The translations under genes and the position numbers were made by a program. DNA of 25,345 nt, taken from Bacillota bacterium. Lineage in GTDB: Bacteria > Bacillota > Clostridia > Acetivibrionales > DTU013. This document shows positions 8,484 to 16,075 of this stretch, piece by piece. Below the pieces are notes generated by a model. It did no database searches, had not been told where the DNA came from, and was given only the letters and a program-made list of their open reading frames with translations. Each line of letters opens with the position of its first letter. Positions within the stretch are counted from its first letter, which is position 1. Location: NCBI GenBank assembly GCA_023409615.1, contig JAEYRF010000223.1, positions 1 to 25,345 on the forward strand, written 5' to 3'.

Positions 8484-9596
8484 GTGGATAACAAAGATGC
8501 AGGGAAATCAATTAACATCACATGCGAATTTTCTGATCGAGAACTTGAGACGGTCTATTTTGCACAAGATATATATGGATCAATTAAGTATCTGAAGATT
8601 CTTGTCCTTGCTTTAGGCATACTTAATTTATTTTTCCTGATTCCTGATATCCTAATCATTGGGAATCACAGATCCATTTATATTGTGGTGGCTATCAGGG
8701 TTTTTATTTTGATAATTGCTATTTTGCTTTTTTACTTTATTAAACGGTTTGAAAGCCCTTATGTTATTTCTGTTTTGGTTTCTGCAGGCGAGCTGATTTC
8801 TTTTGGAGCCTTTATACTGATCTTTCTGCAATATCCGAAACCTGACCTCCTGATTCAAGTGCTTGGCTTAATCATCATCATATTAATGATTTTTATCATC
8901 CCAAACCGTTGGGTCTATATGATTAGTATATCTGTAATATGCAGTGCCTGCTTCTTTCTGATTGCTGTTTTAAAATTTGCCGATGAACCGAAGTTGAGTG
9001 CGTTTCCCGCAGGTATTGTATATACAGTTTTAGTCATTATTCTATCTGCTTTTTCTTCATTCAGAATGAATTATAACAGGAGGGTCCATCATCTATTCGA
9101 AATACAGCTTGAGAAAATGTCAGTTACAGATTCGCTGACAGGGCTGATGAATAAAGCGAAGTTGTATGATGAGCTTCACATGTGGATGAATTTCTCACGA
9201 AGATATAAAACCCCTCTTTCATTGATCCTTCTAGACATTGATAACTTTAAGTACATCAACGATAAATATGGACATGTAGCCGGTGATGATGTTATGGTTA
9301 GAGTAATAGGAATTATTAGTACAATGATTCGTGAGACTGATGCATTTACCCGCTGGGGAGGGGATGAATTTTCCATCATCATGCCTCATACAGGCAGGGT
9401 GCAGGCTCTTGATATAACGGAGCGGTTAAGGCAGGCTATTTCAGATACTACCTTCCTTCCGGATTATCATGTGACCTGCAGTTTTGGTGTGACCTCTCTT
9501 AATTCCCGCGTAGTTCAGATTGATCAATTTATCAGTGCAGCGGATCAGGCTTTGTACAAAGCTAAGAATTCCGGGAAAAATGTTGTAATGTATTGA
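8484..9596 (+). CDS. Membrane-bound GGDEF diguanylate cyclase
   Basis: Residues about 30-200 form six closely spaced hydrophobic segments with short loops, an uncharacterised multi-pass sensor module. Residues about 210-370 are a GGDEF domain with GGDEF at 292-296 and the inhibitory site RETD at 283-286, so both activity and product inhibition are expected. Start: GTG 8484 has AGGGGA eight bases upstream; an in-frame ATG at 8445 would add 13 residues but has no ribosome site. The sensor loops are too short for a ligand-binding domain, so the signal is probably within the membrane. The divergent PilZ gene is the likely local partner. AT-rich DNA from 8340 to 8440 should carry promoters for both genes but no box pair stands out. 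Confidence 0.88.
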   Translation: MDNKDAGKSINITCEFSDRELETVYFAQDIYGSIKYLKILVLALGILNLFFLIPDILIIGNHRSIYIVVAIRVFILIIAILLFYFIKRFESPYVISVLVSAGELISFGAFILIFLQYPKPDLLIQVLGLIIIILMIFIIPNRWVYMISISVICSACFFLIAVLKFADEPKLSAFPAGIVYTVLVIILSAFSSFRMNYNRRVHHLFEIQLEKMSVTDSLTGLMNKAKLYDELHMWMNFSRRYKTPLSLILLDIDNFKYINDKYGHVAGDDVMVRVIGIISTMIRETDAFTRWGGDEFSIIMPHTGRVQALDITERLRQAISDTTFLPDYHVTCSFGVTSLNSRVVQIDQFISAADQALYKAKNSGKNVVMY

Positions 9597-9622
9597 TTCT
9601 TAAGTAAAAACGACACTATAAA
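9593..9622 (+). promoter_or_regulatory. Candidate promoter for the CE7 esterase
   Basis: TTGATT at 9593-9598 (overlapping the upstream stop codon), an 18-base spacer and TATAAA at 9617-9622, leaving a leader of about 20 bases before the start at 9647. Confidence 0.4.
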
Positions 9623-9646
9623 TTACTGATTTTGGAGGAATTAACG

Positions 9647-10609
9647 ATGGTACAGCCATATGATCTGAGTCTTGAAGAGTTGAAGAAGTATAAGCCTGAG
9701 TTAACTAAGCAACCTGATTTTGAAGTATTTTGGGAATCGACAAAAAAAGAATTGACGGGGGTAGAGAATTACTGCGAACTGGTTTCATATCCATACCCCG
9801 CAAAGGGTGTCAACGTCTATAGAGTTACCTTCCGGGGATTTATGAATGCTGAAATCGACGGATGGTTTGCCATTCCGGACGGATCGGGGAAATATCCGGG
9901 AATAGTTGTCTACCATGGCTATAACTGGGCGATGGACGGATGTATTCATGACACGGTTAATTTGGCACTGCATGGGTACGCAGTACTGCAAATGCTTGTA
10001 CGCGGCCAGCAGGGCGGCAGCGTGGATAATGTTGTCGCGTCTCATGGAAATGCTGCAGGCTGGATGACCAAGGGTATTCTGTCTAAGGATGAATACTATT
10101 ACAGAGCTGTCTATATGGACAGTGTACGTGCATTGGAAGTACTTGCGGGAATGGATTGTGTTGACGAGAACAGGATCGGTGTCATGGGAGGCAGTCAGGG
10201 CGGCGCTTTGACACTTGCTGCTGCAGCGCTTTGCGACATCCCCAAGGTTGCAGTTGCGCAGTATCCTTATTTGTGCCATTTCAACAGAGCGATAGATATT
10301 ACTCCTCAGATGCCTTATGGCGAAATCAATGAATTTTTCCGCAGGTATTCAGATCCTTCAGTTGAGGAGCAGGCAAAAAGAACCCTCACTTATTTTGATA
10401 TCATGAATCATGCCGAAAATATCAAATGTCCTGTCCTGGTAGCATCGGGTCTGGTTGATGAGATCACACCACCGTCAACAATATTCGCCGCATACAATCA
10501 TATGACGTGTCCGAAGGAGATAGAAGTCTATCGCTACTTTGGACATGAGTATATACCAGGTTTTGTTGGAAAACAGCTTAGTATGATGATGAAGCATCTG
10601 CAGCCCTAA
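9647..10609 (+). CDS. CE7-family acetyl esterase (acetyl xylan esterase/cephalosporin-C deacetylase)
   Basis: A 320 aa alpha/beta hydrolase of normal CE7 length without a signal peptide, so cytoplasmic. The catalytic triad is visible: S183 in GGSQGG, D271 in GLVDEITPP and H300 in FGHEY; the CE7-specific RGQ motif (VRGQQGG) follows the oxyanion-region tyrosine YHGYNW. The family removes acetyl groups from short xylo-oligosaccharides and other small esters, usually as a hexamer. GGAGGAA at 9634-9640 fixes ATG 9647; the TTG at 9632 is part of the ribosome site. A perfect terminator stem begins inside its last codons. It stands alone among signalling and transport genes, so the natural ester may be an imported acetylated sugar. 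Confidence 0.92.
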   Translation: MVQPYDLSLEELKKYKPELTKQPDFEVFWESTKKELTGVENYCELVSYPYPAKGVNVYRVTFRGFMNAEIDGWFAIPDGSGKYPGIVVYHGYNWAMDGCIHDTVNLALHGYAVLQMLVRGQQGGSVDNVVASHGNAAGWMTKGILSKDEYYYRAVYMDSVRALEVLAGMDCVDENRIGVMGGSQGGALTLAAAALCDIPKVAVAQYPYLCHFNRAIDITPQMPYGEINEFFRRYSDPSVEEQAKRTLTYFDIMNHAENIKCPVLVASGLVDEITPPSTIFAAYNHMTCPKEIEVYRYFGHEYIPGFVGKQLSMMMKHLQP

Positions 10610-10632
10610 GGCTGCAGATGCAGTAAATTTTT
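10594..10632 (+). terminator. Rho-independent terminator overlapping the esterase stop codon
   Basis: GCATCTGCAGCC (10594-10605) and GGCTGCAGATGC (10610-10621) form a perfect 12-bp stem with the 4-base loop CTAA, which contains the TAA stop at 10607-10609. AGTAAATTTTTG follows, giving a short T-run. The last four codons therefore serve as both protein and terminator. Confidence 0.85.
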
Positions 10633-10694
10633 GTGATAAATTGATTATTACCAATCAGATTACCAACCAGGAAGTATAAGGGATATAAAAGAAA

Positions 10695-10722
10695 TTGACA
10701 TTGTTCTTGTTTCAGCTATACT
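10695..10722 (+). promoter_or_regulatory. Promoter for the EamA transporter
   Basis: Consensus TTGACA at 10695-10700, a 16-base spacer and TATACT at 10717-10722, the best vegetative-sigma promoter match I found in the window. It sits 42 bases before the TTG start at 10765. Confidence 0.7.
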
Positions 10723-10764
10723 AATGCTATTACGCAATTATTACTTGACGGAATGGTGATCTAA

Positions 10765-11628
10765 TTGAAAGGAATCTTTGCAGCAAAGGAAAGACCTAAG
10801 GCAATTCTTTATCTGGCTATTACCGCGACACTCTGGAGTCTCGGAGGACTGCTGATCAAATCGGTGGATGCAAGTCCGCTAGCTATCGCAGGGGTAAGAA
10901 GCGGAAATTCGGCGCTAATTATATTGTTGGTAACCGGGAAACCAAAATTTAACTGGTCATTCCCGCAAATCGGTGCAGCGATATCCTACGCTGCTATGGT
11001 TATGCTTTTTGTTGCCGCCAATAAAAATACTACAGCGGCTAATGCGATATTAATACAGTATACTGCGCCTGTTTATGTAGCGCTTTTGGGAGCGTGGTTA
11101 TTAAAGGAAAAGGTAAAGCTGCTGGATTGGGTTACTATTGTCCTTGCCATTGGAGGCATGCTGTTGTTTTTTCTGGACGATATCAATATGGAAAGTGTTT
11201 TCGGAAATATCCTGGCAGCCGGCAGTGGTGTTTCCTTTGCCCTGTTTGCAATTTTTATGCGGATGCAGAAGGATGGATCTCCCATCGAGTCTGTAGTATT
11301 GGGCAATATTTTGACAGCCATCATTGGCGTGCCCTTTGTTTTCAGCAGTATGCCTGACGGGAAAGGATGGCTTTTTCTCGCGGTGTTAGGAATAATCCAG
11401 CTTGGACTGCCATATATCCTTTACTCAAAAGCAATTAAGCATGTGACGGCGTTTGAGGCGACACTGATACCAATCATCGAGCCGATCCTTAATCCGGTGT
11501 GGGTGTTTTTGGTACTGGGTGAGACACCGGGCAAATGGGCCATTATCGGAGGGGTTATTGTTATTGTGGTCGTCACAGGCAGATGCCTGATATCGGTACG
11601 GACTCCGCAGGAAAATGTGGAGCTATAA
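10765..11628 (+). CDS. EamA/DMT-family transporter
   Basis: A 287 aa membrane protein with about ten hydrophobic segments in two EamA repeats (residues about 15-138 and 148-277), the standard drug/metabolite transporter plan. Typical signs are LAITATLWSLGGLLIKSV at the first helix, QYTAPVYVALLGAWLLKEK closing repeat one, and FEATLIPIIEPILNPVWVF with GETP in repeat two. Members export amino acids or small metabolites; no substrate can be read here. The start is a TTG with a weak GGTGAT ribosome site four bases upstream; a strong promoter lies just before it. It ends one base from the end of the opposite-strand LuxR-type gene. Confidence 0.87.
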   Translation: MKGIFAAKERPKAILYLAITATLWSLGGLLIKSVDASPLAIAGVRSGNSALIILLVTGKPKFNWSFPQIGAAISYAAMVMLFVAANKNTTAANAILIQYTAPVYVALLGAWLLKEKVKLLDWVTIVLAIGGMLLFFLDDINMESVFGNILAAGSGVSFALFAIFMRMQKDGSPIESVVLGNILTAIIGVPFVFSSMPDGKGWLFLAVLGIIQLGLPYILYSKAIKHVTAFEATLIPIIEPILNPVWVFLVLGETPGKWAIIGGVIVIVVVTGRCLISVRTPQENVEL

Positions 11629-11629
11629 A

Positions 11630-12994
11630 TCAGTCTCTATCGCCCAATTTATAATCTGCGATCAGCTCAAGACGGCTTCCGAGGCCGGTTTTCTTGAAGA
11701 TGTTGCCGGCATGGAATTTTACCGTACTCTCTGTGATATACAATGCGTTGGCAATCTCTGCATTGGACATGCCCTGTATAATAAAGTTGAAAATATCCTG
11801 CTCTCTAGCCGACAGTCCGAAGCGGTTTACATACTCAGTGAGCCGCTGCTTTTCAGCTGCCTCCGGACTTGTAATGGAAACGTACAGCTTCTGATACAGC
11901 AGGAAGAAAAGTGCGGTTACAAGCATGTAAACAACACTCGAAAGCACAATGAGGGGAATACCTGTAAGTGCGTCGGCGCATAATGTTCCGACTGACTCTC
12001 CAAGACGTCCCACCAACAAACCGAAAACGGCAAGAGCCGGCATACCCACCTTGCCAGAAATGTCTGAGAAAACCAAAATACGGTACACTGACCAGAAACC
12101 CAAGAACAGATAGGCCAGCATCCACATAGCTGTTTCTCCGGCAGCGTTACTGCCAAGTGCCAATGCCGCAAATGGAAAAGCAAGCGCCGCCAGACAACAG
12201 ATTGCTCCCCAACGGCGATTCTTATCGCTGACAACTCCGGCTATAATGAGACCGACGCCATAAAATGCGCGTGTGAACTCTATATAGACACTGTCCATTG
12301 CTCCTTTGAGCGGAAAGGAGAAGCCGAGTGTGTTTTCCATCGATAACAGCAATAGTATAGCTGCGGCTAGCCAAACAGTCTTTTTATTAAAGCCGGTATG
12401 AAAATATCGGCTTTTTTCAACCGCAGGAGGTGGTGGAAGCCAACGCAGGAGCAATAATGACAGGGCTGCGAGCAACACTATGGCAAAGAAGCTATTGCTA
12501 TGCCACAAGAAGCGTTTACCCATCGGGAGAGACAAAAGCCATGTACCGATGCTGCCAAAGGCGTATGCAGAGCCAAACACCAACCCTCGGCGCTGCTGTG
12601 GAATATCAGTGGCAAGCCTCGTCAGATAGCACCCTGACAAGACTCCGATTGATATGTTGAGCAGTGTGCCGACAGTGATGATAACTGCTAAAGATTGTGT
12701 AAACAGAGATAAAGCTGTGCAGATCAACGCGATTATGGTAGCCAGAAAGGGGAATAACCGACCGCCGGCGAAAGAAGAGCGTTTGGCGAACATAAGTCCG
12801 ACTGCGCCGATACCGGCAGCCTGACAGACGTAGTACGCTCCGCATACCAGCAAATTCACCGTTCCTCCATCCAGCATTCCGAGCATCCGGTACGCTTGTG
12901 TAATATATGCCGTACCCGTCCAAAGAAAACCAAGACCAATAAGTGCAACAGAGTACAAATATTTGTTTCTCATCTGGATACCATTTTTTATCAT
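11630..12994 (-). CDS. Membrane-bound LuxR-family regulator with MFS-like N-terminal domain
   Basis: A 454 aa protein. Residues about 10-375 hold roughly twelve hydrophobic segments laid out like a major facilitator fold, with short basic loops. Residues about 390-450 are a LuxR-type helix-turn-helix: LSAREQDIFNFIIQGMSN, then EIANALYITESTVKFHAGNI and a KTGLGSR turn. It probably senses a small molecule through the transporter-like part and binds DNA while in the membrane; this architecture is known from Firmicutes and Actinobacteria (Eggerthella-type) genomes but is mostly uncharacterised. AGGAGAT seven bases before ATG 12994 fixes the start. The neighbouring convergent EamA exporter, or the SLH array on its promoter side, may be targets; that is inference. 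Confidence 0.87.
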   Translation of the reverse strand: MIKNGIQMRNKYLYSVALIGLGFLWTGTAYITQAYRMLGMLDGGTVNLLVCGAYYVCQAAGIGAVGLMFAKRSSFAGGRLFPFLATIIALICTALSLFTQSLAVIITVGTLLNISIGVLSGCYLTRLATDIPQQRRGLVFGSAYAFGSIGTWLLSLPMGKRFLWHSNSFFAIVLLAALSLLLLRWLPPPPAVEKSRYFHTGFNKKTVWLAAAILLLLSMENTLGFSFPLKGAMDSVYIEFTRAFYGVGLIIAGVVSDKNRRWGAICCLAALAFPFAALALGSNAAGETAMWMLAYLFLGFWSVYRILVFSDISGKVGMPALAVFGLLVGRLGESVGTLCADALTGIPLIVLSSVVYMLVTALFFLLYQKLYVSITSPEAAEKQRLTEYVNRFGLSAREQDIFNFIIQGMSNAEIANALYITESTVKFHAGNIFKKTGLGSRLELIADYKLGDRD

Positions 12995-13052
12995 AATCTA
13001 TCTCCTGTGATCAGCATTGCAAAGCATATATTAGGCCACATATATTGACATA

Positions 13053-13082
13053 ATTATAGCATACAACAGCAGCAAGTATAAA
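13053..13082 (-). promoter_or_regulatory. Candidate promoter of the membrane LuxR gene
   Basis: On the minus strand, TTTATA (13082-13077), an 18-base spacer and perfect TATAAT (13058-13053), about 60 bases before the start codon. Confidence 0.4.
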
Positions 13083-13111
13083 GAAAAAAGTCAAAAAGGA
13101 GTGAATAAAGT

Positions 13112-13213
13112 CCACCTATACCAAAACTATACTATGCTTTTTGCCCGTCTGTACCCTATCTGGACTGTCCATGCAGAAAACTTACGTTTATGCTGTTACT
13201 GGAGGTGATCGAT
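13112..13213 (+). repeat. Array leader copy 1 with 11-bp direct repeat
   Basis: This stretch is nearly the same as 21004-21116; both precede the small unrecognised gene. It starts with CTATACCAAAA at 13116-13126 plus a partial second copy (13127-13132), followed by a shared segment GCTTTTTGCCCGTCTGTACC and onward. The other leader carries one extra full 11-bp copy. Probably a promoter/regulator-binding region. No clear -35/-10 pair was seen. Confidence 0.6.
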
Positions 13214-13552
13214 ATGACATCACAGAGACGATGTTTTGCCTATGAGAAAAACATCGTCATAAACGCCCTGTACGATACCATCGAGGCATTGGGGCTTTCC
13301 CTTGACAGCTCAAACAGCATGCGTGGCACATTGATAGTATCCGACACGAAGCACACTGGTAGAATGCGTATCGCACTCAGCTTTGACGCAGTTAGGAAGC
13401 AAACTCAGGTAGAGATCTTTCCTGACGACACCGGAATAGACATTACCGAAGTCTGGGCTAATATCGTTTTGGATGAACTCTCGGGAAGAATGGAGTATTT
13501 GCACCAATTCGTTCTTGAAAGCAGCAACGGGTTATATGGAACGAAGCACTAA
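13214..13552 (+). CDS. Small unrecognised protein, lead gene of SLH unit 1
   Basis: A 112 aa soluble protein with no signal peptide or membrane segment. I do not recognise a named family. The pattern of an N-terminal helix (YEKNIVINALYDTIEALGL), a Ser-rich turn, paired strands (GTLIVSD, RMRIALSFD, QVEIFPDD) and a C-terminal helix (VLDELSGRMEYLHQF) suggests a small helix-sheet-helix fold somewhat like BamC-type domains; this is only an impression. GGAGGTGAT just upstream fixes ATG 13214. The SLH-transglutaminase gene starts 21 bases after its stop. A paralogue lies at 21117-21434 in the same position, and the last third is repeated within the broken gene at 15086-15347. Constant placement suggests a role in expression or handling of the surface proteins. 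Confidence 0.75.
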   Translation: MTSQRRCFAYEKNIVINALYDTIEALGLSLDSSNSMRGTLIVSDTKHTGRMRIALSFDAVRKQTQVEIFPDDTGIDITEVWANIVLDELSGRMEYLHQFVLESSNGLYGTKH

Positions 13553-14280
13553 GATATGAGAGGTGGAGTTTAAATGAAAAAAGCACAGCGTATTTTAGCA
13601 GCCCTATGTATAGTCTTTATCACACTTACAACATTGACGTTTAATGTCTATGGCACAGAGCCTTCAATGACGAACTTTGATAAAGCGCAAAGCTATAAGC
13701 CTGGGCAGTTTCCTGATATCAGCGAAAATGAATGGTTTGGCTTCAATAAACAACGTGTTGTTTGCAAGGTGTATGAATTGGGTTTGATGCAGGGAAAAGG
13801 CGCCATGTTTGACCCAAATGCCGGAGTTACCTTAGCTGAAGCAGTTACAATGGCCGCAAGATTAAATAATATCTATAGCGGCGGCGATTGGGAGTTTCAC
13901 CAGAGCTCCCCATGGTATTATACGCATCTCGAATATGCAGTCTACAAAGATATTGTCGGATTTGAAACCTTTAAAGATCTTACAAAGCCCGCGACCAGGG
14001 CGGAAATGGCCCACATATTTGCTCGTGCCCTTCCCGAAGGTGAATTTGACGCTATTAATAAAATAGACGCCTTGCCTGACGTTAATTCCGGTACACCTTA
14101 CCAGAGCGAAATCTTTAGGCTCTACAAATCTGGTATTCTTACCGGTAACGATGCATATGGCACTTTTGGACCAAATGATACGATTACCCGTGCACAGGCA
14201 GCAGCTATCATAACGAGAATAGCTATTCCATCAGAAAGAGTATCTTTCACTCCGGCTAAAAAAGATGAAGCAAAAGATAA
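13446..14280 (+). repeat. 835-bp duplicated block, copy 1
   Basis: It runs from inside the small lead gene through the SLH region of the transglutaminase gene. It matches 15241-16075 at a constant offset of 1795 bases with no indel seen and few substitutions. Beyond both ends the sequences are unrelated. Confidence 0.85.
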
Positions 14281-15085
14281 TGAAAAACCGGTGATCAAAG
14301 AACCTGCCGGTGAAGAACCGGCGAGTATGATACCTGTCTGGAGTGAGGTTTATTCTGAGGGCATGACCGTAAAAACAAAGAATGAGTTAGCTGATCTGGT
14401 CGATGCTGCATTCTATAACCTGGTTCCGGGATTTGAAATCCTGCTTGAAAATGATGCATACGATGAATACTTTGACGATGTTGATTTTTCGGTGAGACAT
14501 TCGAATTTAGGCTACACTAGCTCGAATTATGATTATCAGACCAAGGTGTTTAGTCAAGAAATTAAGTATTTCCTGTTTCACCAAATGCAGGCTCTCATAT
14601 TCAACCGAAAAGCAATTGAACAGCATGTAACTGAGGATATGAGAAAGTATGATGCTCAAATGAATGCAATACTGGATAAAATAGTTAAACCAGGCATGAC
14701 TGAGAAACAAAAGGTCAAGGCAGTACATGACTATATGGTTGTTAACTACAAATATGACGAAGATTTTGATGTAGGCTTGTACGGTACTGATACCTATGCT
14801 TTTCACGGGCTTTTGAATAACGGAACCGGGGTCTGCCAGGCATACGCGGAATTGTTCTACCTTTTTATGAGCTATGTAGATATCGAATGCATCTTTGTGG
14901 GAGGCTGGGCGGATGGTGGAACCGGTGAATATGGACTTCATGCATGGAATGTTGTCTATGCTGACGATGGCTATTACCATGTAGATGTGACCTTTGATGA
15001 CCCGTTGCCTGACTCAGGCAGCAAAATCTCGTATGATTATTTCCTGAAAACAGATGATGAAATGGCAATAGATCATGATTGGTGA
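13574..15085 (+). CDS. Secreted SLH-transglutaminase-like protein 1
   Basis: A 503 aa exported protein. Residues 1 to about 27 are a signal peptide (basic MKKAQR, long hydrophobic core, VYG). Three SLH repeats lie at about 45-103, 108-158 and 163-222 with FPDISENEW, TRAEMAHIF and TRAQAAAIITRI, expected to hold the protein on wall polysaccharide. A charged Lys/Glu/Pro linker (about 228-252) leads to a transglutaminase-like domain with Cys421 in GTGVCQAY, His456 in LHAWN and Asp471 in YHVDVTF, a full Cys-His-Asp triad. Such domains can be proteases, cross-linkers or peptide-processing enzymes, so activity is open. It ends in DHDW just as its paralogue at 21475-22995 ends in DHSW, so it is full length. 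AGAGGTGG precedes the start. Confidence 0.88.
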   Translation: MKKAQRILAALCIVFITLTTLTFNVYGTEPSMTNFDKAQSYKPGQFPDISENEWFGFNKQRVVCKVYELGLMQGKGAMFDPNAGVTLAEAVTMAARLNNIYSGGDWEFHQSSPWYYTHLEYAVYKDIVGFETFKDLTKPATRAEMAHIFARALPEGEFDAINKIDALPDVNSGTPYQSEIFRLYKSGILTGNDAYGTFGPNDTITRAQAAAIITRIAIPSERVSFTPAKKDEAKDNEKPVIKEPAGEEPASMIPVWSEVYSEGMTVKTKNELADLVDAAFYNLVPGFEILLENDAYDEYFDDVDFSVRHSNLGYTSSNYDYQTKVFSQEIKYFLFHQMQALIFNRKAIEQHVTEDMRKYDAQMNAILDKIVKPGMTEKQKVKAVHDYMVVNYKYDEDFDVGLYGTDTYAFHGLLNNGTGVCQAYAELFYLFMSYVDIECIFVGGWADGGTGEYGLHAWNVVYADDGYYHVDVTFDDPLPDSGSKISYDYFLKTDDEMAIDHDW

Positions 15086-15347
15086 TGCGGCCAACACCTC
15101 CCGGAGCATGATAGCAACCATCCTCTGGAGGCTTGAAGGCGAGCCGGACGCAGCAGATCCGGGATCCTTTGCCGACGTTGCGGATGGCAAATGGTATTCC
15201 AAGGCAGTGGCGTGGGCCGCTGGGAATGGCATTGTAGATGCTGAAATATGGGCTAATATCGTTTTGGATGAACTCTCCGGGAGAATGGAGTATTTGCACC
15301 AATTCGTTCGTGAAAACAGCAACGGGTTATATGGAACGAAGCACTAA
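15075..15347 (+). pseudogene. Chimeric remnant: SLH piece joined to tail of the small lead gene
   Basis: A 90-codon open frame whose first part (SRSMIATILWRLEGEP, FADVADGKWYSKAVAWAA) comes from the SLH region of a protein like that at 18850-20859, and whose second part (WANIVLDELSGRMEYLHQF to GTKH) is the end of the small lead protein. It starts inside the upstream gene without a ribosome site, has no signal peptide, and each part is incomplete. I read it as a recombination scar, not a working gene. Its frame being open is partly because both source frames were joined in phase. The next gene starts 21 bases later, exactly as after the intact lead gene. Confidence 0.8.
15086..15240 (+). repeat. 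155-bp SLH gene fragment, copy of 20418-20572
   Basis: It begins one base after the transglutaminase stop codon and matches 20418-20572 (end of SLH1 and start of SLH2 in the beta-helix protein) at equal length with a handful of substitutions. Confidence 0.85.
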
Positions 15348-16075
15348 GATATGAGAGGTGGGGTTTAAATGAAAAAAGTACAGCGAATTTTGGCAGCCCT
15401 ATGTATAGTCTTTATAACACTTACAACATTGACCTTTAATGTCTACAGCGCAGAGCCTTCAATGACAAACTTTGAAAAAGCGCAAAGCTATAAGCCGGGG
15501 CAGTTTCCCGATATCAGCGAAAATGAATGGTTCGGCTTCAATAAACAACGTGTTGTTTCCAAGGTGTATGAATTAGGCCTGATGCAGGGAAAAGGCGCCA
15601 TGTTTGACCCAAATGCCGGAGTTACCTTAGCTGAAGCAGTTACAATGGCCGCAAGATTAAATAATATCTATAGCGGAGGCGATTGGGAGTTTCACCAGAG
15701 CTCCCCATGGTATTATACGCATCTCGAATATGCAGTTTATAAAGATATTGTCGGATTTGAAACCTTTAAAGATCTTGCAAAGTCCGCGACCAGGGGAGAA
15801 ATGGCCTACATATTTGCCCGCGCCCTTCCCGAAGGTGAATTTGCCGCTATTAATAAAATAGATGCCTTGCCTGATGTCAATTCCGGTACACCTTACCAGA
15901 GCGAAATCCTTAGGCTATACAAATCGGGTATTCTTACCGGTAACGATGCATATGGCACCTTTGGACCAAATGAGACGATTACCCGAGCGCAGGCTGCAGC
16001 TATTATTACGAGAATAGCTATTCCCTCAGAAAGAGTATCATTTACTCCTGCTAAAAAAGATGAAGCAAAAGATAA
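15241..16075 (+). repeat. 835-bp duplicated block, copy 2
   Basis: Same block as 13446-14280: tail of the small lead gene, the ribosome site, signal peptide and three SLH repeats. The match ends at GATAA near 16075, exactly where the two protein bodies diverge. Confidence 0.85.

Noticed and set aside
9785..10279. A 164-codon open frame on the minus strand
   Set aside because: It lies fully opposite the clear CE7 esterase gene, has no family features or ribosome site, and its open state follows from the codon use of the sense gene.
11615..11983. A plus-strand open frame of 122 codons
   Set aside because: It is opposite the LuxR helix-turn-helix coding region and shows no domain.
13100..13213. 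A 35-codon frame from GTG 13102 in the first leader, considered as a leader peptide
   Set aside because: The second leader has one more 11-bp repeat, which shifts the frame and breaks the peptide, and the ribosome site would touch the start codon.
13574..15085. The transglutaminase gene considered truncated by the adjoining scar
   Set aside because: Its end (DHDW and stop) aligns with the end of the paralogue at 22995, and all three catalytic residues are present.
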